In this document: positions 27,039 through 36,108 of the stretch, in pieces
Numbering within the stretch: position 1 is the first letter of the stretch
Layout: every line of letters begins with the position of its first letter
Source: an endosymbiont of Bathymodiolus septemdierum str. Myojin knoll
GTDB lineage: Bacteria; Pseudomonadota; Gammaproteobacteria; PS1; Pseudothioglobaceae
DNA: 64,000 nucleotides
Assembly (NCBI RefSeq): GCF_001547755.1
Contig: NZ_AP013042.1
Span: 186,001 to 250,000, forward strand
Direction of reading: 5' to 3'
Notes under the pieces: model-generated
The model's input: the letters and a program-made list of their open reading frames with translations, nothing else
The model's database searches: none
What the model was told of the DNA's origin: nothing
Program-made: the position numbers and the translations under genes

Positions 27039-27617
27039 TTATCTGTTTAAAAAGTTGTTTAACATCTCATGACCTTGTTCGGTCAAAATTGACTCTGGAT
27101 GAAATTGCACCCCTTCAATTGCCATTTCCTTGTGCTGAATACCCATAATTTCATCCATTTCACCCACCTCATCTTTAGTCCAGGCTGTAATTTCAAAGCA
27201 CTTAGGTAGGCTAGATTGTTCAGCAACCAATGAATGATAACGAGTGGCATTTAACGGATTCTTTAAATCAGTAAACACACCTTTACCATTATGGTGCACT
27301 GATGATACTTTGCCATGCATAATCTTTTTTGCGCCAATCACCTTGCCACCAAATGCCTGCGTCATCGCCTGAAAACCCAAGCACACACCTAATATTGGAA
27401 TCTTTCCAGCAAAATGGTTAATTGCTTCAATCGAAATCCCCGCCTCATTCGGCGTGCAAGGTCCCGGTGAAATTACCAAAAACTCTGGATTTAGTTGCTC
27501 AATTTCTGCCACACTAATCTCATCATTTCGATAAACAATCACTTCCTGCCCTAACTCGCCAAAATACTGAACCAAGTTATAGGTAAACGAATCGTAATTG
27601 TCAATCATTAAAAGCAT
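27039..27617 (-). CDS. trpG: Anthranilate/aminodeoxychorismate synthase glutaminase component
   Basis: Class I glutamine amidotransferase of the TrpG/PabA type: [15 protein letters not shown] start, nucleophile Cys in [11 protein letters not shown], and [13 protein letters not shown] for the His and Glu. Length (192) is normal. It could serve tryptophan or folate synthesis; no trpE or pabB is present to decide. Confidence 0.92.
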   Translation of the reverse strand: MLLMIDNYDSFTYNLVQYFGELGQEVIVYRNDEISVAEIEQLNPEFLVISPGPCTPNEAGISIEAINHFAGKIPILGVCLGFQAMTQAFGGKVIGAKKIMHGKVSSVHHNGKGVFTDLKNPLNATRYHSLVAEQSSLPKCFEITAWTKDEVGEMDEIMGIQHKEMAIEGVQFHPESILTEQGHEMLNNFLNR

Positions 27618-27636
27618 AGTGTTTGCTATTTTACAA

Positions 27637-28350
27637 TTATTTGATGGCTAAGAAAGACGCAAAATTCAAGCATTTGAAATGACAAAGGCTTTCTGCAAAT
27701 CCTGCGTCATCAAAACGCTTGAAATGTGTGGATTGATTATCGGTAATCAATACATTTTCGATTGACTGGCGTTTGGCGGCAATTTCCATTTCACTGTACC
27801 CATTCGCCCGTTTAAAATCCAAGTGTAACTGTGTCATTTCTGCTTGTTTTTTCACATCGTCAAAATGGATTTTTTCCGATACAATTAACACGCCGCCTTT
27901 ATTCAAGCCTTGATAAATGCCATCAATTAAGGTTTGTCGTTGCTCAGGATTAATAAATTGTAGCGTCAAATTAAGCACCACCACTGATGCATTCTTAATG
28001 GCAACTTCTTGAATATTCGTACACATTACTTCAAAATTCCCTGCCTTTCCTGTGAGATTTTCCATACATTTTTTCGTCATCTCTACAGAATTGTCTACTG
28101 CAATAATTCGATTGTTTTTGTGTGGATTGTTGATACCAAGGGCAATTGAAGTTGCACCAGTTGAAGCACCGAGGTCGTAATATTGACTGTTATCCTGCCC
28201 ATATTTCCGCACCATGAGTCCAATCATTTCAATCATTGACTGATACCCAGGCACCGAGCGTCTGACCATGTCATCAAACACATTGACGACGCTGGCATCA
28301 AAAGTAAAGTTTACTAAGTCATTTTTCTTAGCAAAAATATCGTCACGCAT
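27637..28350 (-). CDS. cmoA: Carboxy-S-adenosyl-L-methionine synthase
   Basis: Makes carboxy-SAM from SAM and prephenate for modification of uridine 34 in tRNA. Start sequence [20 protein letters not shown] and the SAM-binding motif [14 protein letters not shown] are typical of CmoA, and the 237-residue length is close to normal. cmoB is not in the window. Its start overlaps the ubiC stop by 8 bases. Confidence 0.92.
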   Translation of the reverse strand: MRDDIFAKKNDLVNFTFDASVVNVFDDMVRRSVPGYQSMIEMIGLMVRKYGQDNSQYYDLGASTGATSIALGINNPHKNNRIIAVDNSVEMTKKCMENLTGKAGNFEVMCTNIQEVAIKNASVVVLNLTLQFINPEQRQTLIDGIYQGLNKGGVLIVSEKIHFDDVKKQAEMTQLHLDFKRANGYSEMEIAAKRQSIENVLITDNQSTHFKRFDDAGFAESLCHFKCLNFASFLAIK

Positions 28351-28816
28351 ATAAAGCCTCTAAGAAAAATTCACTCACCAGTAATTTTGTCTGTCCAATA
28401 GTAAAAGTTGAGCGCCTACCCCAAATCTCACCCAATTGTGTTATCTGTAATTGCCCGCGAACGATACTTGTATCGTTAAATAAAATCTCTCCCAACGGTT
28501 TAGAGCCAATAGTAAGTAAATCTTTAGTGTCATTGGTAATAGGAATGATAGAGCGGGCAAAAACTATTGCCTGTTGGTTGCCCAGTAATTCTACTTCGCG
28601 GATAATGCAATCGTCTTGTGATTGAATCAAGTCTATTTCGTTGTCATAAGCCTTTCCCTCTATCTGTGACAACACATTGACTGAAAAATCTGGAAATTTT
28701 TGTTTGAGTTTTTTGGTTAAGGAGGTGTTATCAGATAGCCAAGAAAAGAAAAGATGGTCGGCGTCCTTTATTTCCTGCGCATCCAAATTTTTCCAAATAA
28801 GATTTTTAGTATTCAT
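28343..28816 (-). CDS. ubiC: Chorismate lyase
   Basis: Converts chorismate to 4-hydroxybenzoate, first step of ubiquinone synthesis. Family marks: REVELLGNQQAIVFARSIIP, PLGEILFND and EIWGRRSTFTI near the C-terminus. Length (157) is normal. It lies just upstream of cmoA in transcription order. Confidence 0.87.
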   Translation of the reverse strand: MNTKNLIWKNLDAQEIKDADHLFFSWLSDNTSLTKKLKQKFPDFSVNVLSQIEGKAYDNEIDLIQSQDDCIIREVELLGNQQAIVFARSIIPITNDTKDLLTIGSKPLGEILFNDTSIVRGQLQITQLGEIWGRRSTFTIGQTKLLVSEFFLEALYA

Positions 28817-28889
28817 AGTTTTAATATTTTACTGCCCAATTCCAAACTAAAGTTAAATATTCAAAGGTCTCTCAAAATTTGGTTTTGAA

Positions 28890-30953
28890 TTAAGTGTTGG
28901 CATATTGTGATTTATCGTCGGTAATCCAGCGGGCAATTAATGCCTGCTGTTTAGTTTCGTCTTCTTGCATAAACTGCTCACAATAAAAACGCGCCTTTTC
29001 AATCAAATATCCATCACGCACAACATTGGCAATTTTCATATCGGCAACGCCTGTTTGCTGTGTGCCAAGGATTTCGCCTGGACCTCGGAGTTGCAAATCT
29101 TTTTCGGCAATTTTAAAGCCATCGTTGGTCTCTCTAAGAATTCCTAGGCGTTGTTTGGCATTGCTGCTGAGTGGCGCTTGATACATTAAAATACAAATAC
29201 TTTTATCGTTGCCGCGTCCTACGCGACCGCGTAATTGATGTAATTGTGCCAAACCCAATCGCTCTGAGTTTTCAATCACCATTAAAGATGCATTCGGCAC
29301 ATTGACGCCAACTTCAATCACTGTTGTTGCTACTAAAACATTGATTTCACCTTGCTCGAATTGTTGCATAATCTCAGTTTTTTCGTCTTTATTCATTCTG
29401 CCGTGAATTAAAACCACCGATAAATTGGGTAAATTTTCTTGCAAATAAGCGTGCGTATTTGTCGCCGATTCTGCCCGTAAGACCTCCGTTTCATCAATCA
29501 AAGTGCAAACCCAATATACCTGATTACCCGCCTTGCAGACTTGCTCAATCTTCCCGATAATTTCATCTTTTCGTTCATTGTTTAACGCCACCGTTTGCAC
29601 TAGTGTTCTACCTGGCGGTAGTTCATCAATGATTGATGAGTCCAAATCTGCATAGGCACTCATCGTTAATGAACGCGGAATAGGGGTGGCAGTCATTACC
29701 AATTGATGTGGCGTGTTATAGGCTTTTTGTGCCAAAGATAAGCGCTGATGCACGCCAAATTTATGCTGCTCATCAATCACCACCAAGCCGAGTTTTTTAA
29801 ATTCTACCGATTCTTGAAATAAAGCATGTGTGCCAATGACGACTTGCGCTTGTCCCGATTGTATTTTTTCCAATTGCTCCTTGCGGGTCGTTGTATTCTG
29901 TGACCCTGTCAAGAACGCTACCTCAATTCTCAGCGGGTTTAAATAATCTGAAAATCCTTGAAAATGTTGATGAGCAAGAATCTCTGTTGGTGCCATAATT
30001 GCCGTCTGAAACCCGTTCTCCACCGCCTGTAAACAGGCAAAAACCGCAACAATGGTTTTTCCCGAGCCCACATCCCCCTGCAGCAACCGTAACATTGGGT
30101 GATTAGACGACAAATCTGTATTAATATCCGCGATACAACGCTGTTGTGCATTGGTCAAGGTAAAACCCAAATTTTGATGCAGTTGCCTAAATAAACACTC
30201 TTTAATTGCAAAAACATTTGCAATTTTATGCTTGCGCTCTTCTTTTAATCTCAACAAACTCAGTTGCTGTACACACAATTCCTCGATAATTAATCGTTGC
30301 TGTGCAGTGTGCCTAAATTCTGCAATTTCAGTCAGATTTTCACCCTCTTTTGGATGGTGTAAAATTGCCAACGCCTGCTTCAACGACGGCATTGAATGAC
30401 TAATCCCTTTAAAGTTATCCACCAATGGCGAATTTTGCAACGCCTCCATTGCCATGCCCACCCACTTCTTCATCTGCGCTTGATGGATACCTCCTGTCAG
30501 TGGATAAATCGGACTTAAAGTCTTTTCCAACAGCGTACTTTGTCCCTTAGAAATCAGACGATATTCAGGATGATGCATCTCCAATCCATCTTTACCAATT
30601 TTCACCTCGCCAAAACATTGAATAATGTCTTCTCGTGTTAACTGTTCTCGTTGCCACTGGTTAAAATGAAAAAACCGTAACAACAATCGCCATCCATTTT
30701 CATCTGACAAATGACATACCATCTGTCGCGTTCGCAACGGAGTAACCTGCACATCATCAATCGTTAACTGCACTAAAATCTCATTACCTACGTGTGCTTC
30801 ATTCAGTTTTGTAAAGTGGGTTTTATTCTGATAACGGAACGGCAAATGAAACAATAAATGTTCCAAATTATAAATCCCAATGCCATTCAAATTGTCCCGC
30901 GCCTTAGGCCCCAGTCCGTGAATAGAAATAACAGGATCTGATAATTTACTCAT
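28890..30953 (-). CDS. recG: ATP-dependent DNA helicase RecG
   Basis: Branch-migration helicase that rescues stalled forks. An OB-fold wedge domain lies at about 50-150; helicase motifs RLLQGDVGSGKT (I), VVIDEQHKFGVHQR (II), MTATPIPRSL (III) and QLHQLRGRVGRG (VI) are intact. Length (687) is typical. It is one base from the ridA stop and forms a unit with it. Confidence 0.96.
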   Translation of the reverse strand: MSKLSDPVISIHGLGPKARDNLNGIGIYNLEHLLFHLPFRYQNKTHFTKLNEAHVGNEILVQLTIDDVQVTPLRTRQMVCHLSDENGWRLLLRFFHFNQWQREQLTREDIIQCFGEVKIGKDGLEMHHPEYRLISKGQSTLLEKTLSPIYPLTGGIHQAQMKKWVGMAMEALQNSPLVDNFKGISHSMPSLKQALAILHHPKEGENLTEIAEFRHTAQQRLIIEELCVQQLSLLRLKEERKHKIANVFAIKECLFRQLHQNLGFTLTNAQQRCIADINTDLSSNHPMLRLLQGDVGSGKTIVAVFACLQAVENGFQTAIMAPTEILAHQHFQGFSDYLNPLRIEVAFLTGSQNTTTRKEQLEKIQSGQAQVVIGTHALFQESVEFKKLGLVVIDEQHKFGVHQRLSLAQKAYNTPHQLVMTATPIPRSLTMSAYADLDSSIIDELPPGRTLVQTVALNNERKDEIIGKIEQVCKAGNQVYWVCTLIDETEVLRAESATNTHAYLQENLPNLSVVLIHGRMNKDEKTEIMQQFEQGEINVLVATTVIEVGVNVPNASLMVIENSERLGLAQLHQLRGRVGRGNDKSICILMYQAPLSSNAKQRLGILRETNDGFKIAEKDLQLRGPGEILGTQQTGVADMKIANVVRDGYLIEKARFYCEQFMQEDETKQQALIARWITDDKSQYANT

Positions 30954-30954
30954 T

Positions 30955-31341
30955 TTATTTTACCAAAACAGCATCCATTTCTACCTGTGCAGCTTTCGGT
31001 AATTCCTTAATGCCAACTGCCGCTCTGGCAGGATATGGCTGGGTGAAATACTGAGCCATAATCTCATTGACAATTGGAAAACAACTCAAATCGGTCAAGA
31101 AAATATTCAGTTTCACAATATCATTCAACCTGCCATCCGCAGCCTCACACACTGCTGTCAAATTTTTAAATACCTGATGAATCTGCGCACTAATATCGCC
31201 CTCAATCATCTCCATTGTTTCAGGTAATAATGGAATCTGCCCCGAAAGGTAAACCGTCGTCCCGCCTGTTACTGCCAGTGCTTGTGAATAAGTACCAATT
31301 GCTTGGGGTGCGTTGTTTGTTGAAATGACATCTTTGTGCAT
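30955..31341 (-). CDS. ridA: RidA family reactive enamine/imine deaminase
   Basis: Hydrolyses reactive 2-aminoacrylate-type enamines. Family motifs: [42 protein letters not shown], and the conserved Arg in [14 protein letters not shown]. Length (128) is normal. The gene is the first of the recG unit. Confidence 0.94.
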   Translation of the reverse strand: MHKDVISTNNAPQAIGTYSQALAVTGGTTVYLSGQIPLLPETMEMIEGDISAQIHQVFKNLTAVCEAADGRLNDIVKLNIFLTDLSCFPIVNEIMAQYFTQPYPARAAVGIKELPKAAQVEMDAVLVK

Positions 31342-31515
31342 AAAAAACTCCTAAATTGACAATATCACTCAATTTTACTTTATCTATTTACGCAAAGGAT
31401 CTGCATTGCCTCAAAAAACCGGACACCATCTTCTAAATTTATGACTATAAAACCACCGAACAAGATGCTTTTTTTGTACTTTAAGTAAAGTGTAAATAAG
31501 ATTTATTTGGAATAA

Positions 31516-31772
31516 CTAAAAATTTTGATTGGCAATATTTTTTAAGGTTGGGACAGGTAAATTAAACGATTTTGCTAATTCAAGTGTGCGTTTTAGTCTT
31601 GCGGGTGCAGATATGCCCATACATTGGTGTGCTAGGTCGCCTTCAAAGGCATCCATCATGCCCTTTTCTAATTTATCTTTGGCGAGGGTTTTGCCTGTGA
31701 GCGCATTTTGTAATTTCAAAATATCACTGGATACATTAAGCATTAAATCAAGATGATTATTGCATAAATCAT
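31516..31772 (-). pseudogene. 3' fragment of a ketopantoate-reductase-like gene
   Basis: About 250 bases are very similar to the 3' end of the intact gene at 58142-58912, on the same strand (shared peptide SSDILKLQ.ALTGK, GDLAHQCMG, SAPARLKRTL, LAKSFNLPVPTLKNIANQ). Homology stops near 31772, just before a REP-like repeat at 31780. Only about 75 codons remain of 257, with no N-terminal nucleotide-binding domain. Confidence 0.88.
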
Positions 31773-31779
31773 TTAAAAT

Positions 31780-31798
31780 AAAAGGGTAGTGTCCCTTT
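31780..31798 (-). repeat. Solo REP-like repeat
   Basis: AAAAGGGTAGTGTCCCTTT differs from the repeat beside the transposase at 4308-4329 by one T for C in the core (GGGTAGYGTCCC). It lies exactly where homology to the ketopantoate-reductase-like gene ends, so insertion of this element may have cut that gene. Confidence 0.7.
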
Positions 31799-31905
31799 CT
31801 ACTTTAATTATTTCTGACCCTAATTTTTTTCCCATTTTTGATTACATTTCTATATTTTGAAATAGAAAAAGATTTGGCTCACCATTTAAGTTTTCAGTGT
31901 TTATG

Positions 31906-32065
31906 AGACCTTTGCATAAATATGAATAATCATCAAAAATCCACTTTTCACCCACTTGGAAATTTTTTAAACCCTGCCTTAGCCCTGCTAGGACTGGGTT
32001 TAAGAAAATCACCAATTGGGCAAAAATTGAATTTTGCTAATCACCCCTATTTATGCAAAGGTCTC
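31906..32065. mobile_element. 160-bp MITE-like element with 18-bp terminal inverted repeats
   Basis: GAGACCTTTGCATAAATA at 31906-31923 and its perfect reverse complement at 32048-32065. The ends resemble those of IS5-family elements. There is no coding capacity; an inner TTAAACCC / GGGTTTAA inverted pair is also present. No clear target duplication could be seen. The rest of the gene-free 31.74-32.15 kb gap holds the REP-like repeat and AT-rich sequence. Confidence 0.72.
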
Positions 32066-32148
32066 TAAGTATATTAAATTCCACCTGTATATTTTAAGAC
32101 GAGAGGTGTTTATATACTTAGAAACAAGACAACTCAAAATAAGATTGA

Positions 32149-33171
32149 CTAACAAATTCTTGGTAATTGATCCCCTACAAGTTTGTCAATAATTTTAGTG
32201 CCGCCAAACAAAGTTTCTAATGCAACAACACCTTTTGGACCGTCTACCACTTCACCAATAATACAGGCATCTTTACCTTCTTCGGTTTGTTGCATTGCTC
32301 TGAGCACCAAATCGGCTTCTTCTGCCGACACTACACAAATCAAAGTACCTTCATTAGCAAGGTAAAGTGGGTCTAGCCCAAGAATTTCACAGACGCCGCG
32401 TGTAGGCACCCTGACGGGCAAGTTATCTTCTTTCAAAGTAATACATACCTTGGAATCATTGGCAATTTCATTCAGTATTGTAGCTACGCCACCACGGGTG
32501 GCATCACGCATTGCGTTAATACCGTTAGAAACATTCAGCATTTTTTCCACCAAATGGTTAAGCACCTGGCAGTCACTATCAATATCGGCCGATATGGCAA
32601 GTTCTGCCCTAGATTGCATAATGGTTGCACCATGGTCGCCGATGAAGCCATTTACAATAATTTTGTCCCCAATGCGCGCACCACTTGAGTGAATCTCAAC
32701 ACCATCTGGGATGACGCCCACACCAGCTGTATTAATAAATATTTTATCGGCACTGCCTTTTTCTACCACTTTAGTATCGCCACATACTATTTTAACGCCG
32801 GCCTCTTGTGCGGTTTTTTGCATGGACTTAATAATCTTATCCAGTGTCTCAATCGGCAGACCTTCTTCTAAAATCAAGCCACACGTTAGATACAGTGGCT
32901 TTGCACCACTCATTGCCAAGTCATTAACTGTTCCAGTAACTGCTAATTTACCGATATCACCGCCTTTAAAAAATATTGGACTAACCACATAACTATCTGT
33001 AGTTAGTGCAAGACGACCCTCTGGCATATCAAACCTTGCCTGATCCTCCATAGTTGATAGATAATCATTATTAAAAGTATCAACGAAGATGTCTTTAATT
33101 AAATCACTACTCGCCTTGCCACCACTACCATGTGCCATGGTGATTTTTTTATTCTGATATTTTTTATTCAT
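32149..33171 (-). CDS. hypE: Hydrogenase maturation factor HypE
   Basis: Dehydrates the carbamoyl group received from HypF to thiocyanate on its C-terminal cysteine, for the cyanide ligands of [NiFe] hydrogenase. The AIR-synthase-like fold starts with MAHGSGGKASSDLI, and the protein ends in the required PRIC. Length (340) is normal. It is the last gene of the hup-hyp transcription unit; its start overlaps the hypD stop by one base. Confidence 0.96.
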   Translation of the reverse strand: MNKKYQNKKITMAHGSGGKASSDLIKDIFVDTFNNDYLSTMEDQARFDMPEGRLALTTDSYVVSPIFFKGGDIGKLAVTGTVNDLAMSGAKPLYLTCGLILEEGLPIETLDKIIKSMQKTAQEAGVKIVCGDTKVVEKGSADKIFINTAGVGVIPDGVEIHSSGARIGDKIIVNGFIGDHGATIMQSRAELAISADIDSDCQVLNHLVEKMLNVSNGINAMRDATRGGVATILNEIANDSKVCITLKEDNLPVRVPTRGVCEILGLDPLYLANEGTLICVVSAEEADLVLRAMQQTEEGKDACIIGEVVDGPKGVVALETLFGGTKIIDKLVGDQLPRIC

Positions 33172-34301
33172 TATTTTGTGTTAATTAGATCAATGTTTTG
33201 CCCATAAGAATATTGGGCAGAGCAGGCACCCTCTGTTGAAACCATGAGAGCACCAAGTGGTGTTTCTGGCGTGCACTCTTTACCAAACACCTTGCACTCC
33301 CACGGTTTTAATATGCCTTTTAATACTTCGCCACATTGACAAATATCAGGGTCAGTTACGGTCACTTCTTTGAGTTTAAACTCCACCTCTGCATCAAAGT
33401 CAGCATAATTGTCGTTGATTTTAATCCCAGAGTGGTTAATTGAACCTAGCCCGCGCCATTCAAAAAAATCTCTCAACTCAAATACCTCTTGAATGGGCGC
33501 TAAAGCACTGGCATTACCATCTTTATGCACCAATCTTTGGTATTGATTTTCAATTTTTGCCTCGCCATTTTTAAGTTGTTTGAGAATCATCCATACCGAT
33601 TGCAAAATATCCAACGGCTCAAATCCAGCAGCTACTAGAGGCTTATGATAATCATCAGCAATAAAATCATATGGATTGGTGCCAATGATTAAACTCACAT
33701 GTCCTGGGCCTAAAAACCCGTCAATACGCATACCTGGTGAGTCCAAAACCGCCTTAATGGTTGGAATGATGGTGATATGGTTACAGAATAAATAAAAATT
33801 ATTAATACCTTGTTTCTTGGCCTGCATAATAGATAGTGCAGTTGACGGCATGGTTGTTTCAAAACCTAAACCAAAAAACACCACGCGTTTATCAGGATTT
33901 TCTTGCGCAATAGTAAGCGCGTCTAACGGCGAATATACCATACGGATATCAGCACCTTCTGCCTTTAAATCAAGCAAACTTTGCTTACTTCCTGGCACCC
34001 GCATCGCATCACCAAAAGTAGTAAAGATTACATCGTCATGCTTAGCAATACGAATACAATTGTCAACCACAGAACGAGGTAAAACGCAAACAGGACACCC
34101 TGGTCCATGAACAAACTCTAATTTTTCAGGTAGTAATTGATTCAGTCCATAACGAAAAATAGAATGTGTGTGTCCGCCACAGACTTCCATAATTTGAATC
34201 GGTCTATCTTCTGTAAGTTTAATTTGAGAGCAGAGGATATCTATCTCTTTAAGAATTTTTTTTGCTTGACTAGGGTCTCTAAATTCATCAACATATTTCA
34301 T
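33171..34301 (-). CDS. hypD: Hydrogenase maturation factor HypD
   Basis: [4Fe-4S] scaffold that, with HypC, assembles the Fe(CN)2CO unit. Conserved cysteine motifs EVCGGHTHSIFRYG, GPGCPVCVLP and the C-terminal CQCGEVLKG region are intact. Length (376) is normal. Located between hypC and hypE with near-overlapping ends. Confidence 0.96.
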   Translation of the reverse strand: MKYVDEFRDPSQAKKILKEIDILCSQIKLTEDRPIQIMEVCGGHTHSIFRYGLNQLLPEKLEFVHGPGCPVCVLPRSVVDNCIRIAKHDDVIFTTFGDAMRVPGSKQSLLDLKAEGADIRMVYSPLDALTIAQENPDKRVVFFGLGFETTMPSTALSIMQAKKQGINNFYLFCNHITIIPTIKAVLDSPGMRIDGFLGPGHVSLIIGTNPYDFIADDYHKPLVAAGFEPLDILQSVWMILKQLKNGEAKIENQYQRLVHKDGNASALAPIQEVFELRDFFEWRGLGSINHSGIKINDNYADFDAEVEFKLKEVTVTDPDICQCGEVLKGILKPWECKVFGKECTPETPLGALMVSTEGACSAQYSYGQNIDLINTK

Positions 34302-34302
34302 A

Positions 34303-34578
34303 TTATTCCCCTTGCTTAATGTCTTCTATGGCGGCAGAAAGCTCGCCTATCTCATCTAATATCTTCAGCGTTTTATGCGCCTCCTCTTCATCAACAATGC
34401 TCAGAGCAAAGCCAACATGAACCAGTACCCATTTATCTACTAAATCACTTGCTTGGTGGGTATCGCCTAAAACACAGGCAATGTTTACCTCCCTAGATAC
34501 ACCCGACAGGTCAACCATTGCGATTTGATTGTCAGTATCTATAATTTCTTTAATTTGCGCTGGAATACCTAAACACAT
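34303..34578 (-). CDS. hypC: Hydrogenase assembly chaperone HypC
   Basis: Small chaperone that carries the iron centre to the large subunit. MCLGIPAQIKEI supplies the essential Cys2, and GDWV-like KWVLVHVGFALSIVDEEEA follows. Start set at 34578 so that Cys is residue 2; the ATG overlaps the stop of the upstream regulator gene (TAATG), indicating coupling. A paralogue, HupF, lies at 40549-40857. Confidence 0.94.
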   Translation of the reverse strand: MCLGIPAQIKEIIDTDNQIAMVDLSGVSREVNIACVLGDTHQASDLVDKWVLVHVGFALSIVDEEEAHKTLKILDEIGELSAAIEDIKQGE

Positions 34579-35825
34579 TAGCATTTCTCCTTTAATTTAG
34601 TTGACAGACTCTCAAAGGTAATCACACTGGTTTTGGTTAAAATCATGGCTTTTTGAATTTCATTTTGCAATTCTCTAACATTGCCAGGCCAGGTGTAATT
34701 TTCAAGTGCTTGACTTGCATCCTCGTCAATTGTTGTAACTTCTTTATCAAACAACAAGTTGCCTTGTTCAATGATGCTCATACAAATCGGCAAAATATCT
34801 GCTTGCCTCTCTCTTAAAGGCGGAATTTTGAATTCTACACCTGCCAATCTGTAAAACAAATCCTCTCTAAAGTTGCCCGCTTTTATTTCTTTCTTTAAGT
34901 CTTTATTAGTCGCCGCAACGATTCTTATATCAATGGGTATATAATTATTTCCACCCAGTTTACGAATCACACCTTCTTGCAAAGCACGCAGTAATTTCAC
35001 CTGAAAGGCTGGCGATATATCACCTATTTCGTCAAGAAAAACTGTCCCTCCTTTGGCTTGTTCAAGCAGTCCTTTTTTATCGCTATAAGCACCAGTAAAG
35101 GCACCTTTAACATGTCCAAACAATTCACTTTCCAATAAATCATCTGGTATGGCGGCGCAGTTTTCTATAATCAAAGGTTTTTCTTCTCTAGTGCTATAAT
35201 AATGAATAGCTCTTGCAAACAACTCTTTCCCAGAGCCAGATTCACCGTAAATTAAAACAGGAATATCATAGCTAGAAAATTGCTTAACATCATCACATAA
35301 ATTGTTTAAAGGACTCTGATCAGAACGCACTAACTGATCAAAAGAATATTTTTTTTGTTTATTTTTCTTAGTGATAATGGCGCAAGTTGTGGTTTTCGGT
35401 GAATCATGCTTAAACACCAGCGGCAATATTTTACCTTTATCTTGAAAAGAAAAAATTTTGGCAGCATTACCAACAATCAGCCTTAAATTATCGGCTTGAA
35501 AAGGTTTGTAAAGAAATTGGTAAATTCCAGCACTATTGCCATGCATACACATTTTTATGTCTTGAAAATCTGCAATCATTAAGCGCACAGTTTCAGGGTA
35601 TTTTTTTTGAACTTGTGTTAAAAAATCTATACCTTTGGTCTTTTCTATGTTTTCATCTACAATAATGACTTCAATAGCGTATTCGTATAATAGTTCCCAA
35701 GCATCATGAGCAGTATCAGCAAAGTAACACTTAAAATCAGCATTGAGTATAGTTGCATAGAACTTCTGATAGGATTTATCCCCATCCACAATTAAAACCT
35801 TTGCCTTGACTGGGTTTTTATACAT
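34578..35825 (-). CDS. NtrC/HupR-like sigma-54 activator lacking the DNA-binding domain
   Basis: A receiver domain (1-120) keeps the acceptor Asp57 and Lys107, but the acidic pair is changed (VDGDKS) and the switch Thr position is replaced (RLMIAD). The AAA+ core has Walker A GESGSGKE (194-201), GAFTGA (241-246), which contacts sigma-54, and Walker B VFLDEIGD. The protein ends at residue 415, just after WPGNVRELQNEIQKAMIL and a short tail. HupR/HoxA proteins usually have about 480 residues with a C-terminal Fis-type helix-turn-helix, absent here. The gene lies between hypB and hypC, and rpoN is at the other end of the cluster, so it probably acts on hydrogenase genes. Confidence 0.88.
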   Translation of the reverse strand: MYKNPVKAKVLIVDGDKSYQKFYATILNADFKCYFADTAHDAWELLYEYAIEVIIVDENIEKTKGIDFLTQVQKKYPETVRLMIADFQDIKMCMHGNSAGIYQFLYKPFQADNLRLIVGNAAKIFSFQDKGKILPLVFKHDSPKTTTCAIITKKNKQKKYSFDQLVRSDQSPLNNLCDDVKQFSSYDIPVLIYGESGSGKELFARAIHYYSTREEKPLIIENCAAIPDDLLESELFGHVKGAFTGAYSDKKGLLEQAKGGTVFLDEIGDISPAFQVKLLRALQEGVIRKLGGNNYIPIDIRIVAATNKDLKKEIKAGNFREDLFYRLAGVEFKIPPLRERQADILPICMSIIEQGNLLFDKEVTTIDEDASQALENYTWPGNVRELQNEIQKAMILTKTSVITFESLSTKLKEKC

Positions 35826-35842
35826 TTGTTTTAATGCTCCTT

Positions 35843-36108
35843 AAGGAGCCCCTGAAGAGTGATGATAAAACTCTGCAAAACTTAACGCTATTAGTTTCAA
35901 GGCAAAATCTGAAGTTGCTAGTTATTCTTAACAACAAAAATTTTAACGCAAAAAATAATGGCGTTAAGCTTTGCCCTACGGGACTTAGCAGATTTTTCAC
36001 AGTCAAGGCATTTGTCTTGTTAAGGCAATAAGCATTACCTGCAACAAATGCCTTGACTGTGAAAAATCTGCGTTGTTAGAGATTGTCATCACTCTTCAGA
36101 GGTTCCTT
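35843..36108. repeat. Nested inverted-repeat structure between hypB and the regulator gene
   Basis: Outer arms 35843-35868 and 36083-36108 (26 bases, three mismatches). Inner arms 35989-36015 and 36044-36070 are 27 bases and perfect, with a 28-base loop. Smaller CTTAACGC / GCGTTAAG arms lie near 35880 and 35961. The right outer arm encodes the C-terminal end of HypB (KEPLKSDD). No gene is seen between the arms. It looks like an inserted palindromic element or inverted duplication, and the RNA would fold into a long hairpin. Confidence 0.85.

Noticed and set aside
28856-28875. ATTCAAAGGTCTCTC before recG's stop as another MITE end
   Set aside because: Only nine or ten bases match and no partner end lies near.
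31385-31402. TATTTACGCAAAGG similar to the MITE end, upstream of ridA
   Set aside because: Only partly matches and no opposing end was found; the 31342-31515 gap shows no gene.
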